64,000 bases of DNA from Candidatus Altimarinus sp. (GTDB taxonomy: Bacteria; Patescibacteriota; Gracilibacteria; BD1-5; UBA6164), in contig DYHI01000002.1 in the NCBI GenBank assembly GCA_020724225.1, forward strand, positions 1 through 64,000. The letters run 5' to 3'. Made by a program: the position numbers and the translations under genes. Under the pieces are notes generated by a model. The model was not told the origin of the DNA and did not search any database. It saw only the letters and a program-made list of their open reading frames with translations. Positions 52,535 to 64,000 of this stretch are shown piece by piece; positions within the stretch are counted from its first letter, which is position 1; every line of letters starts with the position of its first letter.

Positions 52535-53443
52535 TTATGCATTATAACAATCTAAATATTTTTTAAAAAATCAAGTACATGGGTTAGCTCTGAATTTACA
52601 ATCATCACATTTATCTACAAAACTTCTTTTTCTTGAGTTATCTGGTGAATATATATCTTGAAGTACTACTTTTCAATTAACATCTGTAAATCTTTCTATG
52701 GTATGTCTTTCTTCCCAATGAGTATCGTTTGAATACTGTTTATTTTCTTCTCCCAAAATACATATTGGAATTCAAAAAAATCTCAAAATCAAATTATTTG
52801 CATTACAAAAATTTATTATATCTGTGATATATGTTTTAAAGTCTACTAAATCAAATACTAAGTTAGCGTAATTATTATCTGCTAATCATTCCGGTGCTAT
52901 GTTTGAAATCAATATTTGTTTAACTGGAAAATATGATTCTTTAATAAATTTTAAAATATTAATTATATCTTTATAATTATAATTGTTTAAAACAATATTT
53001 GAAAAGAAAAAATTATTTTGTTTATTATTATTGATATTTGATGCAATCAATTTAAAGTTATCAAAATGATTTTTATTTCAAGTTTGTTCCAAACAACTTT
53101 TTTTATCATACCAATGTATCGATAAACTTAGTTCATCAATATAATTTAATGATTCCTTTGAAAATTCCTCTGATGCAAACATAGTTCAATTAGATCATAC
53201 ATAGATTTTATATCAAACTTTTTTTGCAAATTTTAATAAATCTAAAAATCACGGGATTATAGTTGGCTCTCATCAAGTAAAATTTACATGATTATATCAC
53301 TTTTTTCTTCTATCAAGCAAAATTGTCTTTATCTGCAAAATAGTTAATGGAAATTTATTATATTTTTCAAGTCTATCATATTCACTACAAAAAATACAAC
53401 TATGATTACAAATGTAGGATATATGAAATTCTAATCTTTTCAT
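52535..53443 (-). CDS. Radical SAM protein with C-terminal Cys motif
   Basis: ISYICNHSCIFCSEYDRLEKY; FTGGEPTIIPGF; CDDCKFRANPCTGFFKKYLDCY. Confidence 0.88.
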
Positions 53444-53446
53444 TTT

Positions 53447-54364
53447 TTAATAACTATTAATTTTATTAATACCAATACCTCAGTATAAATCTATATATTC
53501 ATTCCATACTCATCAACAAAGAAATTTATATATACATCCATCACATTTATCTATATATTTTTTATTATTATCTGCCCTTTCAACTCAATATTCTAAAAAA
53601 TCTTTTCACTCAATAACTTCTATGCAGTTTTTATTATATTTACTCCATCACATAACACAAATTGGAAGTCAACAATAAGGATTATTTACAACAAATCCTA
53701 AATTGTGAGCATAACCAAGAATTCCTGATAATTCACTATTAATAGTTTCATAGTCCAGCATCATCTCTATATTTTTCTTTGCATCTCAGTGGGGTTGAAT
53801 AAATGACAAAGAAATATATTTTACAAATGAAAATTCTTTTTTTACAAAATCAAAATACTCTTTTAAATCTTTGTAGTTTTTTCTACTAATAACTGGGTTA
53901 AAAATAATCTCAATATCCTTATAATTTCATAAGTTTTTTATATTACTTATTACAATTTCAAATATTCATTTAAGTCATACATATTCTTCAAATATATCTT
54001 TTTTATGTGAATGAAATGAAATGAAAAATTTATTTAATCAGCTTTTTATTAATTTTTCTTCCAAGTTTTTATTTAATAGTGATGCATTTGTTTGTAGTTC
54101 AATATATTTTACTCATAATTTTTTTATTCATAATACTATTTTATCTATATCTTTTCTAAGAGTTGGCTCTCATCATGATAGGGTTATCTTTATATTCTCT
54201 ACTGATCATTCTTTCTTTATTATTTTTTGAATTTCAAATAATATTTCTGTTATATTTTTTTCTTTATAATTTGGTTCAGTTTCATTTGTAACATTACAAA
54301 AACTACACTTTTCATTACAAAGCATATTTAAACGAATAAGATGTGATCTTATGTTATTTTTCAT
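53447..54364 (-). CDS. Radical SAM protein with C-terminal Cys motif
   Basis: NMLCNEKCSFCNVTNETEP; LSGGEPTLRKDI; CDGCIYKFLCGGVWNEYIDLYG. Confidence 0.88.
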
Positions 54365-55262
54365 TTGAAATTATAGGTTTTATATAATTAATATTATCGT
54401 ATAATTTATCCATAAATATTGGGAATCACTTACATTTATCATTATGAAGACATTTTTTACAATCTATTATTTTTGAAAAAATAGTATTATCTAAATATAT
54501 ATCATTAAGCTTATTAAGATAAGTATTTTTATAAAATTCTAAATAATCTGAATTTATTTTTAATCAAATACATAAAGGGATATTAAAAATATAAAAATTA
54601 AAATTATTTAAATTCTCTAACAACGATTTAAATGATAAAATATAATTAATATCAAATACTTTACTTTTTAATCTAGGAAACATGAAGTACATATTTAAGT
54701 TATTTAAATTTCAGAAATCTACTAAATCTTTTATATAACTAATATTTTGCTTTAATATTAGACAATTAACATCTATTGAAATTCATTTTAGTTTTAAATA
54801 TTTTATATTATTTAATAAATTATCAAATGCTCATTTATTTCAAACGATATTATCATGGATTTTACCTAATCAATAAAGAGAAGTTGTTATTGTTTTAATA
54901 TTATATCTTAATAACTTATCTATAAAAATACTATCTATTCAATTCAAAGATGTCATAATATGAATTTTTTTATATCATACCACATCTAATAAATTAAGAA
55001 TTCTAATATCATATAATGGTTCTTCACCAACTATATAAACATCAGTTACATTATCTATATTAATTTTTAATAAACTATTTATTACATATATAATATCCGT
55101 TTCTTCTTCTTTATGAGGACAAAATATACAATCATTAAAACATGAGGAAGTTATTTTAATTACTAAGTTTCAATCAGAAATAGAAAAAGAAGAGTTACTT
55201 GATTTTACTTTTTCTGTATATTTTCATATAAGTTTTATAAAAACTTCTTTATTTATTTCCAT
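54354..55262 (-). CDS. Radical SAM-like protein
   Basis: KITSSCFNDCIFCPHKEEE; GEEPLYDIRIL; C-terminal CKKCLHNDKCKGF. Confidence 0.78.
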
Positions 55263-55281
55263 ATCAATGCCTTAATTATAA

Positions 55282-55563
55282 TTAAAAATAACCTCTATAT
55301 CTTTTCCAAATTTGCTTATATTTTTTTCATAATACTATTTTATCTATATCTTTTCTAAGAGTTGGTTCTCATCATGATAGGGTTATCTTTATATTCTCTA
55401 CTCATCACTCTTTTTTTATTATTTTTTGAATTTCAGATAATATTTCAGTTATATTTTTCTCTTTATAATTTGGCTCTGTTTCATTTGTTACATTACAAAA
55501 ACTACACTTTTCATTACAAAGCATATTTAAACGAATAAGATGTGACCTTATGTTATTAGACAT
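55282..55563 (-). pseudogene. Truncated duplicate of the 53447-54364 radical SAM gene
   Basis: About 238 bp near-identical to about 54126-54364; encodes MSNNIRSHLIRLNMLCNEKCSFCNVTNETEPNYKEKNITEILSEIQKIIKKEGGVENIKITLSGGEPTLRKDIDKIVLGKKY..., ending early at TAA. Confidence 0.8.
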
Positions 55564-56821
55564 CAGCATCAAATAGATTAGATAATATTTTATTATTTTG
55601 CCAATCTTGAAAAATTTTATTTTGATTTAAGAATCTCTTTCATCAAGAAATATAATTTACAAATCATTCCTTACTTCAAGTTTCATCTAACCACTGCTTC
55701 TTAGAATTTCAATTTTGATACCATAAATATGCCATTTTAAGATAACTTAAAACATCATTTTTATAATCTAACTCATATTTTTTATGTAAACTTTCACTTT
55801 TCTCTGGGTATTTATTGTCTAAAAGTAATACCTTTCACAGATAAATAGCTTTTTCCATAGCAAAACTAACTCATCAAGATAGTATTGGATCAACAAATCA
55901 AAATGAATCTCAAAGTAAAAACCAGTTTCTTCAATAAGCCCTTTTTGATAAAAATGACCAATCTGATATATATTTAACACTATCTGTTTCCTTTCATAAT
56001 TCATCAACATATGTAGCGTTCTTTACAGAGTTGTATATCTCTGTTGTTTTTAATAAATCAAAAAAATCATCTTTATTCTGTTTCTTTGAACTATTATAAA
56101 CAATTCATACACTAACTATATCATATGAAATCGGAATCCACCAGAACCAAGAATCTCAAATATTTTCAATAAATTGGAAGTCTTTTCAAAGAGTATTATC
56201 TAATCCTGAATACCCTTTATAATATCAGTATATAGCAGAATTTCTTAAAAATGAATCAAATACTTTCAATCAAAATAATGATGAAAATAAAGAATTTTGT
56301 CATGAGCAGTCTATGTAAACATCTCATTTAACTATTTCTCATGATTCTAATAAAATATTTTCTATTATATCGCTATTATCTTTATTTAAAGTAACATTAA
56401 CAACATTGTCATTTATTACTTTTCATCACTTACTTAAAAATCAGTCTAATAATATTTTATCAAAAATAGATCTATCTACATTGTATCAGTGTTCATATAA
56501 TTCTAAATTATTCACACTTTTATTATCATTCCATAAATTATCTAGCTCTTTACTATATAATACTGTCCATTTATCATTAAATTTTCACCATTTATAAACA
56601 GCTCCATATTTTTTAGGAAAATTTGTCTTCAACAAATTTATATCAATTCAAATATTGACTAAATTACTAATAACATCAGGCTGCAGAGATTCTCAAATAT
56701 GATGTCTTGGAAAATTATTTTTTTCGACTATAGTAACATTTTTAATTCAGTTTTTTAACAAGAAGTTTCACAAAGTTGATCAAGCAGGTCATCAACCTAT
56801 TATTATATATTCTTTATTCAT
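55556..56821 (-). CDS. FAD-dependent oxidoreductase, flavin-dependent-halogenase-like
   Basis: YIIIGGGPAGSTLWNFLLKNGIKNVTIVEKNNFPRHHIGESLQPDVI; GDSWFWWIPIS (WxWxIP motif); FLLGDSFGFVDPILSWGVSFAM. Confidence 0.82.
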
Positions 56822-56847
56822 AATTAATTATTATTATTTTCTAAAAA

Positions 56848-57111
56848 TTAAACCAAGCTAGCTGCTCTTAGAATTCAAAGTATTCATATTAAGACCCAAA
56901 AAATATTTAAAATAGTATATGCTAAGTCTTTTTTAAGAAGCGAACACCAAGATAATAATATAGCATCAAAAGTATTTACAGCCCACACAAGTAAAAAAGG
57001 ACTATCTCATCATAGCCAACTAACTATTGAAAAAGATCATATCCTTAAAATAACTCCAAAAAGTTCAATAGTTTTTATGTTTTTGTAAATAAAATTATTT
57101 ATAGAATTCAT
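56848..57111 (-). CDS. Small two-TM membrane protein
   Basis: MNSINNFIYKNIKTIELFGVILRIGSFSIVSWLGWDSPFLLVWAVNTFDAILL...; 88 codons. Confidence 0.55.
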
Positions 57112-57112
57112 A

Positions 57113-58042
57113 TTAATGTAATTTATAATAAACTAAATACCTTCTCCAAACTCACTCACATTCTCATTTTAGAAAACAGTTACTACATTTTTCTAAATAA
57201 ACCTTTAAATCTCTTCTTCATTTTAACTGGTTTAGTATATTTCTTGATACTAAATCTTCATCATCTCTTGAAACTTTATCTTTTTTTCTATCTATTTCTT
57301 GCTCACTGTATTTTAAAAAATCTCTATAATTTAATCATGTAAAACACCAAGGAATAGCTTCAAAGTTAATTCTTAAATCTTCATATTTGTTACACAATGA
57401 CAATATATTAAATAATTCTTCTTTAAAGTCTTCATATTTTATAGCAAGTATTTCATAATTTTTTGTTGAATATCATTCTAGTTGAATAAAGTTTAGTCTA
57501 AAAGATTTTATTCACATTTTATATAAAAACAAAATCGTTTTTTTAATACTTTTATAATTAATCTTTGATATAACTATATTTATAGATATTTCTCTTTTTA
57601 ATAATCAACTATTAATAATCTCAAGTAAATTTGATATTGCACTCAATTTCTCTTTAACAATTCACCTTATTCATCAAACAAGAACTTTTTCCTCATCCTC
57701 ATAAATTGAGTGAAAAGAAACTGATATTCTCGTAATTCATGATTCTATGGTTTTAATTAAAAAATCTTTATCTCAAAACTTACTTCAATTTGTAATTACT
57801 TCTATATCTGAAAAATTATTTTTCTTAGCATAAGAAACTATTTCCAAAAAGTTTGGATGAATAGTAGGCTCTCATCATAAAAATCATATTGAATTATATC
57901 CTAATGATGCGATATTTTCTATTTCATTTTTTATAGTTTCAAAACTCTCAAATCATAAAACTTTATTTCTTGTGATTCAACTCATACAAAAAATACATTT
58001 ATGATTACATGCTTTTCAAATATTTATCTCTATGTGTTTCAT
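57113..58042 (-). CDS. Radical SAM protein, paralog of 45822 and 49958 genes
   Basis: MKHIEINIGKACNHKCIFCMSG...GFLGGEPTIHPNF...CSNCFLKGECEGVWRRYLVYY. Confidence 0.9.
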
Positions 58043-58048
58043 TTTTTA

Positions 58049-58975
58049 CTACTTTACTGGTAAAAATTCATCCCATCAAAAAAGATTTATATAAGAATCC
58101 CATATTCCCTCACAATCAGAAAAATACTTACATTTAGTACATTCATCACTTTTAGTTTTTCAGTTAATCATTGATAACTCAATTTTTTCATTTAAATCTA
58201 AGGAATGATTATCTGAATGTCTTGCAAAATTTTGTCAATTTTGCTCAAATGATACAGGTTCTCTGAATCAAATCATAGTACTTAATTCATCTCATAAACA
58301 AAAAGGAAATCAATTAATGTAAATATTATTATACTTTTCTTGAAATAAAAGCAACTTTTTAAACTCTAAAGCCATATTCGAATACTTAACTAGTATATCA
58401 TTTTTATTCTTATATGCTTCCTCTTGAGGAATAACAACATTTAATACAATACTATCAATAGGAAATTTTTCTAAAAAATAAATAATTTTATAAATCTCTT
58501 TATAGTTCTGTTTGATAATTGTAGTATTTGTATTAAATACCAAATTATAGTCTTTTTTTAACTTAGATATATTAACCATTCACTTAAGTACATCATTAAA
58601 TACTCACTTTTTTCTTACAATAGTATCATGTAATGATGAATTATATCAATGTATTGATATAATAAAATCCGTAACTCAAGCATTTATCAAGCTAAGCAAA
58701 AAATTCACATCTTTATATTTCCTACCATTTGAAATAATTTGTATAGTTTTATATCATAAATCTTTTGCAATTTCTATCATTTCAACAATTTTTGGATGAA
58801 TTGTTGGTTCTCAACTTGTAAAGGTTACTTCATTACTATATTTTAATCATTCTTTAAGATTTTTAGTAACTTTTTCTATTGAAATAAAATTTCTTAATTT
58901 TTTATCATCCATACAAAATATACAATCATTTGTACATCATCAACTTGTAAGAATATGTACTCTCTGGTTTTTCAT
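58049..58975 (-). CDS. Radical SAM protein
   Basis: LTSGGCTNDCIFCMDDKKLRNF; FTSGEPTIHPKI; CTKCKYFSDCEGIWDSYINLFG. Confidence 0.88.
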
Positions 58976-58978
58976 AAA

Positions 58979-60337
58979 TTATTTATATGCAATAGATAAG
59001 GTATTTTTAAACTCATTTACATAATCAATTTTATCATCATATCAAAACTTTTTTAATAGTATCTCAATATTTTCTTTTGAATAAAAAATCTTTGAAAATA
59101 CCAATTTTTCATATACATTATTAATCTTTGTAGTAAAAAAATCGTTATTTATATTAACTATATTATTAGATATTAAAAATACTATTTCTTTTTTATATAA
59201 TTCCAAAAAATCTATTCAAAATTTTTTATTTATTTCAGATATATTAAATCAATTTCTAAAATGCGAAATTAAAAATCTAGATACATAATCTTTATTAGTT
59301 AATTTTATTCACATATATATAGGATTGTTAGTCTTATACATATCATATCATGTAAAGTACATTAGATTTTTATGAATATATGATCTTGTTGGGTATCAAA
59401 ATCATAATATAGAACAATTATTAACTATCTTATCTACTTCTTGTTCATTTTTTGCAGACTCATTTAACCCCCAAGAATCATTTTCTATTCAACTATATCA
59501 ATTTTTTTCTATAAGTTTAACTCACAATTCATACATTAAATCTCTATTCTTTATATCTATCTGGTTATATTTATATCAATTTTTTGTAAATAGTGTTTCT
59601 TCAGTAGGTCTAAATGGATATAAATGAATCATATTTGGTTTTAGAGAAATTATTCTCTTTAAGTTAAATAAAAAGTCTTTTAAATTTTCTCATGGTATTC
59701 ACGGCATCAAATCAATATTTATATTTTCAATTTGATTTTCTCTTATCCAATCAAATGTTTTTTCCAGTTTTTCCCAAGTTTGAATCCTATTATTAAATTT
59801 TAGTGATTTAGGAGTCATAGTTTGTATTCATATAGTAATTCTTGAAACTCAATATTTTTTCAATATTTTAACCTTATTTTCAGTTATTGTATGAGGGCTT
59901 ATTTCAAAATTCCATTGTGCAAAATCGTTGAAGTCATACAATCTTCTAATAGAAGATAATAGTAACTCTAATTGTTCCTCATTATAAATTGAAGGAGTTC
60001 ATCATCAGAAATATGCATGATTTAATTTTATTCATTTAAATATAGGTGAAAAATAATTTAACTCTTCTATTATTTTTGATAAGTAATCATTTAATGTATT
60101 TCATCATAAAATTTTTTCACTTCAGCAACTACAAAAAACACATTTTGCTTCACAAAATGGAGTATGTAAATATAATCATAGCTTTTTATGTTCTTCATAA
60201 TTACTTTTTATATACTTTTCCCAATTTCAATATACTTCCTCTTTATTTATTTCCAAAGCTATATCTTGTGGAGGGTATATATTTCATCAAGATGTATGTA
60301 AACAAATAAATGATAATTTATTTAGATTCACTTCCAT
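58979..60337 (-). CDS. HemN/HemW-like radical SAM protein, copy 2
   Basis: LYLHTPFCEAKCVFCSC; YFGGGTPSIYNEEQLELLL; EISPHTITENKVKILKKYGVSRITIGIQTM; NIDLMPGIPGE. Confidence 0.88.
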
Positions 60338-60340
60338 ATT

Positions 60341-60946
60341 TTAATTAGATTTTACAAAGATTTTTAAATTTTTATATCAATATTTAAGCATTTCTTTTTC
60401 AAGTCAGAAATAATTTCTAATTTTTATACACAATCATATATCATATTTAAATCATAATTCAATTAAATAATTTTCAAATCAAATACAGTCATCATCCCCA
60501 TTTTTAACTATTAAAAATCAATTATTATTTAATAAATTTGATATTATATTGAATAATTTTTTCCTATTTATATCTTCTTTAATTTCAATAATTACTTCAT
60601 TCATAACAATTATATCATACTTACTTCAAAGTAACTTTTCAGTATTTCACGAGTAAAAAAATCTTTCATCATAAAAATTTGATTTATACTTATTATATGT
60701 AGTATCACGGTATTCAATTCAAAAAGAATTTTTTATTATATCTTTAGAAATATTTATAAACTCTCAAGTATAAGTTCAAACTTCTAATAAAGAGCTAATT
60801 TTATAATACTTGTTTAAATATAAAATTATATATAGAATAAATTCGTAAGAAAATAAGGTTCTTTCATATAAAGCAAAATTATATTTTTTTACTAACTTTA
60901 GTGAGTGATACATTATCTTCATCTTCATATATTTCCTATTCCACAT
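60341..60946 (-). CDS. Class I SAM-dependent methyltransferase-like protein
   Basis: SSLLEVGTYTGEFINISKDI...KYDIIVMNEVIIEIKEDINRKKLFNIISNLLNNNGFLIVKN. Confidence 0.6.
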
Positions 60947-60955
60947 AATTACTTT

Positions 60956-62227
60956 TTAAGTAAATATATTAAACTTTAATTTTTCTAAAATATCTTTTCA
61001 AAAAAAAACTGAATTTAGAATAGTATTTGTGAGTTTTTCAAAGTTAATTTTTATCTCATCATTATTTATAATGATACTATCTTTTCAATAATTATCAATT
61101 AGAAATTTCAAACTTTTTGAGTAATCTTTAATAAAATCGGATGAAAATAAATCTTTGTATTTTTTTAATGATATACCATCTATAAAATTTTGCAAAACAT
61201 ACCTATTTTTTTCATCATTTTGTGAGTAATAATACCCGATGTAAGAATCCAAACTTTTTCATTTTTCTATTACTGCAGAATTTACATATGATAGTTTTCA
61301 AAAAATATTGCTTCTAGCTGAAAATCAAATACCTAAGTTTGAACTGGCATTTTCTATTCTATCAACAATACTTATATTTCTAGCATCAAGCGAAAATCAA
61401 TAATCATCATTTTTAAGTTTTTTTCTTCATGTTTCTTTTATTCTATTTACAGCATATTGATACATTTGTTCTCTAATGCTTTTATTATTATTGCTATACA
61501 TTTTTCATACTTTTGAGAAATTAGTTGTTTCAGATGGATTAAATCTATAAACATGAATTATGTCTGGATTCATATCCAAAACTATTTCTAATCAATATTT
61601 AAAGCTATCTATTGTTTCTCACTCTAATCAACAAACTAAATCAACATTTAAATATTTTATTTTTTGTTTTATATATTTTACTATTTTAATTAAGTTTTCT
61701 AAATCTTGTATTCTATTTATGTTTTTAAGTACATTCTCATCTAATGTTTGAATTCATAAAGAAAGTCTACTGACTCAATATTTCTGTAAAATATCAATCT
61801 TACTTTCAGTTAATGTTTCAGGCATTGCTTCAAAACAAAATGGTACATTATCAACAAAATTAAATTTACTATAAACAAAATTCAAAAAATTATCTAATTC
61901 TTCATTTTCTAAAATTGATGGAGTTCCTCCTCAAAAATATATATTTGATATTTTTCTGTTTGTAAAAATTGGAGAGAAAAACGAAACTTCATTTTCTAAA
62001 TTATTTATGTATGTTTTTATTTCCCTTACATTTGAAGCAAAACTATTACAATGACAAAAATCACATTTTGTTTTACAAAATGGAATATGTATATATAGTC
62101 ATATTTTATTATTGATTCACTCTTGAATATAGTCTTTCCAGTAATTATATATATCCTGTCTTAAAATAGTATTATATAATTCAATTGGTGGATACATATT
62201 ATCTCTAGATAAAATCTTTGTTATCAT
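60956..62227 (-). CDS. HemN/HemW-like radical SAM protein, copy 3
   Basis: LYIHIPFCKTKCDFCHCNSF; IYFGGGTPSILENEELDNFL; CFEAMPETLTESKIDILQKYGVSRLSLGIQTLDENVLKNINR. Confidence 0.88.
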
Positions 62228-62229
62228 AA

Positions 62230-63606
62230 TTAATCTGTAAAAAATTGTTTTAATTTTAAATCTAAATTTAAAAACTCACTTTTATTTATTAATATATATT
62301 TTCAAAATTCATTAATTAATTTATCATCATATAAAAATTTAGAATATATAGAACAATATAAATCAGAATTAATTTTAAATTTAACATACTTATTGTTATC
62401 AAACTCAACTAAAATTCAATCAGTTAATAATTTTTTTAATTTTGTAATATATATATTTGTGTTTCTAAGATCAAGTCAAAATAATTCTAAAAATTTATTA
62501 TAATTTACACCTCATCTTAAATTATTTATCAAGTAAGTAATTATCTCATCTTCTAAAGTAAGTTTAAATCATTTAAAAGAACAAATAGAGTATCAAAGTA
62601 TAAAATTTCTGTAAGCATCAAATGAATCTTTTGAATAATGTAAATTTCAAAATGCATGACTTATAGATCAATATCACAATCATAAAATAGAACTATTATA
62701 ATTATGTGAATTATATAATTGTAAATTCTGTTTTTTTGTATCAGTAATTTTTGATTCTTCATCCTCTAAAAATTTTCAATACTTTTCCATTTCATTTCTT
62801 AATTTTATATCATCATATCAATATATTCATCCAGACTTTATAAAATTTGTATTTTTTGTTGGCCAAAATGAATTTACATGAACTGTTGTAGGCTTCAATG
62901 TTTTTATTAAATTTATAGTTTCTTTAAATCAATTCAAATCCTGTCAAGGAATTCAAGCCATAATATCTAAATTTATATATTCAATTCAATATTTTCTGGC
63001 TAAATTAATTGAATTTTTTACATCATCAAATTGTTGAAATCTATTATTTGTTTTTAAAGTATTTGAATCAAGTGATTGTACTCAAAATGTCATTTTATTT
63101 ATTCAATGACTTGATAAAACTTTCATTTTATCCTCAGTAGTAGTATATGGACTTCATTCAGTCATTATTTGATTTACATCACTTAAATCAAAATATTTTT
63201 TTAATATATTATAAAATCTATCTATCTGTTTAGCTGATAAAATTGTAGGAGTTCATCATCAAACATAAACAGTATTAAATTTAATTCATTTAAATATATC
63301 AGAAAATAAAATTGACTCTTTTTCTATTAAATCTAGATATTCATCATATTTTTTTTCATTATGTTCTACTTTTGTTACACAAGTACAAAAAAAACAATGG
63401 GTATAACAAAAAGGAATATGCACATAAAGTCACATATTATGATTTATTTCTTTATTTTTTATAAAATTAATTGTATTTTTCCATGCTTTAATTATATCTT
63501 CATTTGAAATATCATTCTTCCAAAACAAAACAGGAGGATAGGGCATATCTCCTGCTTCATATTTAATTTTCCAAGAAAGATGTTTAAAAATGTCTATTTT
63601 TTTCAT
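62230..63606 (-). CDS. HemN/HemW-like radical SAM protein, copy 4
   Basis: LYVHIPFCYTHCFFCTCVTKVE; VYVGGGTPTILSAKQIDRFY; MTFGVQSLDSNTLKTNNR. Confidence 0.88.
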
Positions 63607-64000
63607 TCTAATTTTATTTTATTAGATATAATATAGACAATTTTATTAAATTCATTAATAATCAAAGAATTTATTGAATATAATTCTCATACAAACTCTT
63701 TAGTTAGAGATTCTATATCTTTTTTATAATCAAACCTTAAAAAATAACTTTCAATTTCTTCTAAAGAGTGATTAATAATATTAAAATCTGTATTTCAAAA
63801 TATTTTTCATTTATATCAATGAAAAAAAACTCTTGTTTTATAAACATTTCAATCATAATCTATACATGGTCAATATGGAACATTCAATATATTATAATAA
63901 TTTCTTGTATTAAAATTTGAAACTTTTTTAGAATATTGTTGATTTTCATGAAAAAACTTATAAAATAATAACAAATTATTTTTATAAGAATTAAATAAAT
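63594..64000 (-). CDS. Partial hypothetical protein (5' end beyond window)
   Basis: Open minus-strand frame ending TAG at 63594-63596, 13-nt overlap with the HemN-like gene start. Confidence 0.5.

Noticed and set aside
53447-55563. Insertion sequence explaining the repeated 238-bp segment
   Set aside because: The repeat is the 5' part of a radical SAM gene; no transposase or terminal inverted repeats seen.

Overview
This is a low-GC window from a bacterium that reads UGA as glycine (genetic code 25; Gracilibacteria/BD1-5 or Absconditabacteria/SR1-like CPR). With TGA=Gly, nearly the whole window resolves into tightly packed full-length genes ending in TAA or TAG. The supplied ORF track used the standard code, so most of its entries are fragments or antisense artefacts. 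Roughly 1-27 kb is mostly housekeeping: a large PKD-like surface protein, ssb, folD, three tRNAs, two NUDIX proteins, an ABC-F ATPase, a Fur-type regulator with a znuABC-like zinc uptake operon, glutamate dehydrogenase, yraN, tmk, dnaG, rpoD and a second giant surface protein. It also holds a patch of disrupted small genes at 9.2-11.4 kb. From about 27 kb to the window end there is a dense accessory region, almost all on the minus strand. It contains an HExxH peptide-beta-hydroxylase-like protein, an A24 prepilin-peptidase-like protein, a carbamoyltransferase/UbiA/glycosyl block, and then about 24 kb with a NifH-like ATPase and two nitrogenase-component-1-like proteins. Those are embedded among many radical SAM enzymes (15 full-length plus 1 truncated over the whole region, four of them HemN-like), two TP-methylase (RsmI-fold) proteins, a split PEP-synthase/rifampicin-phosphotransferase-like pair, a flavin-dependent-halogenase-like protein and a methyltransferase. 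This nitrogenase-like/radical-SAM cluster is the best candidate for an undescribed system. All functional calls come from motif reading by eye; no database search was run.
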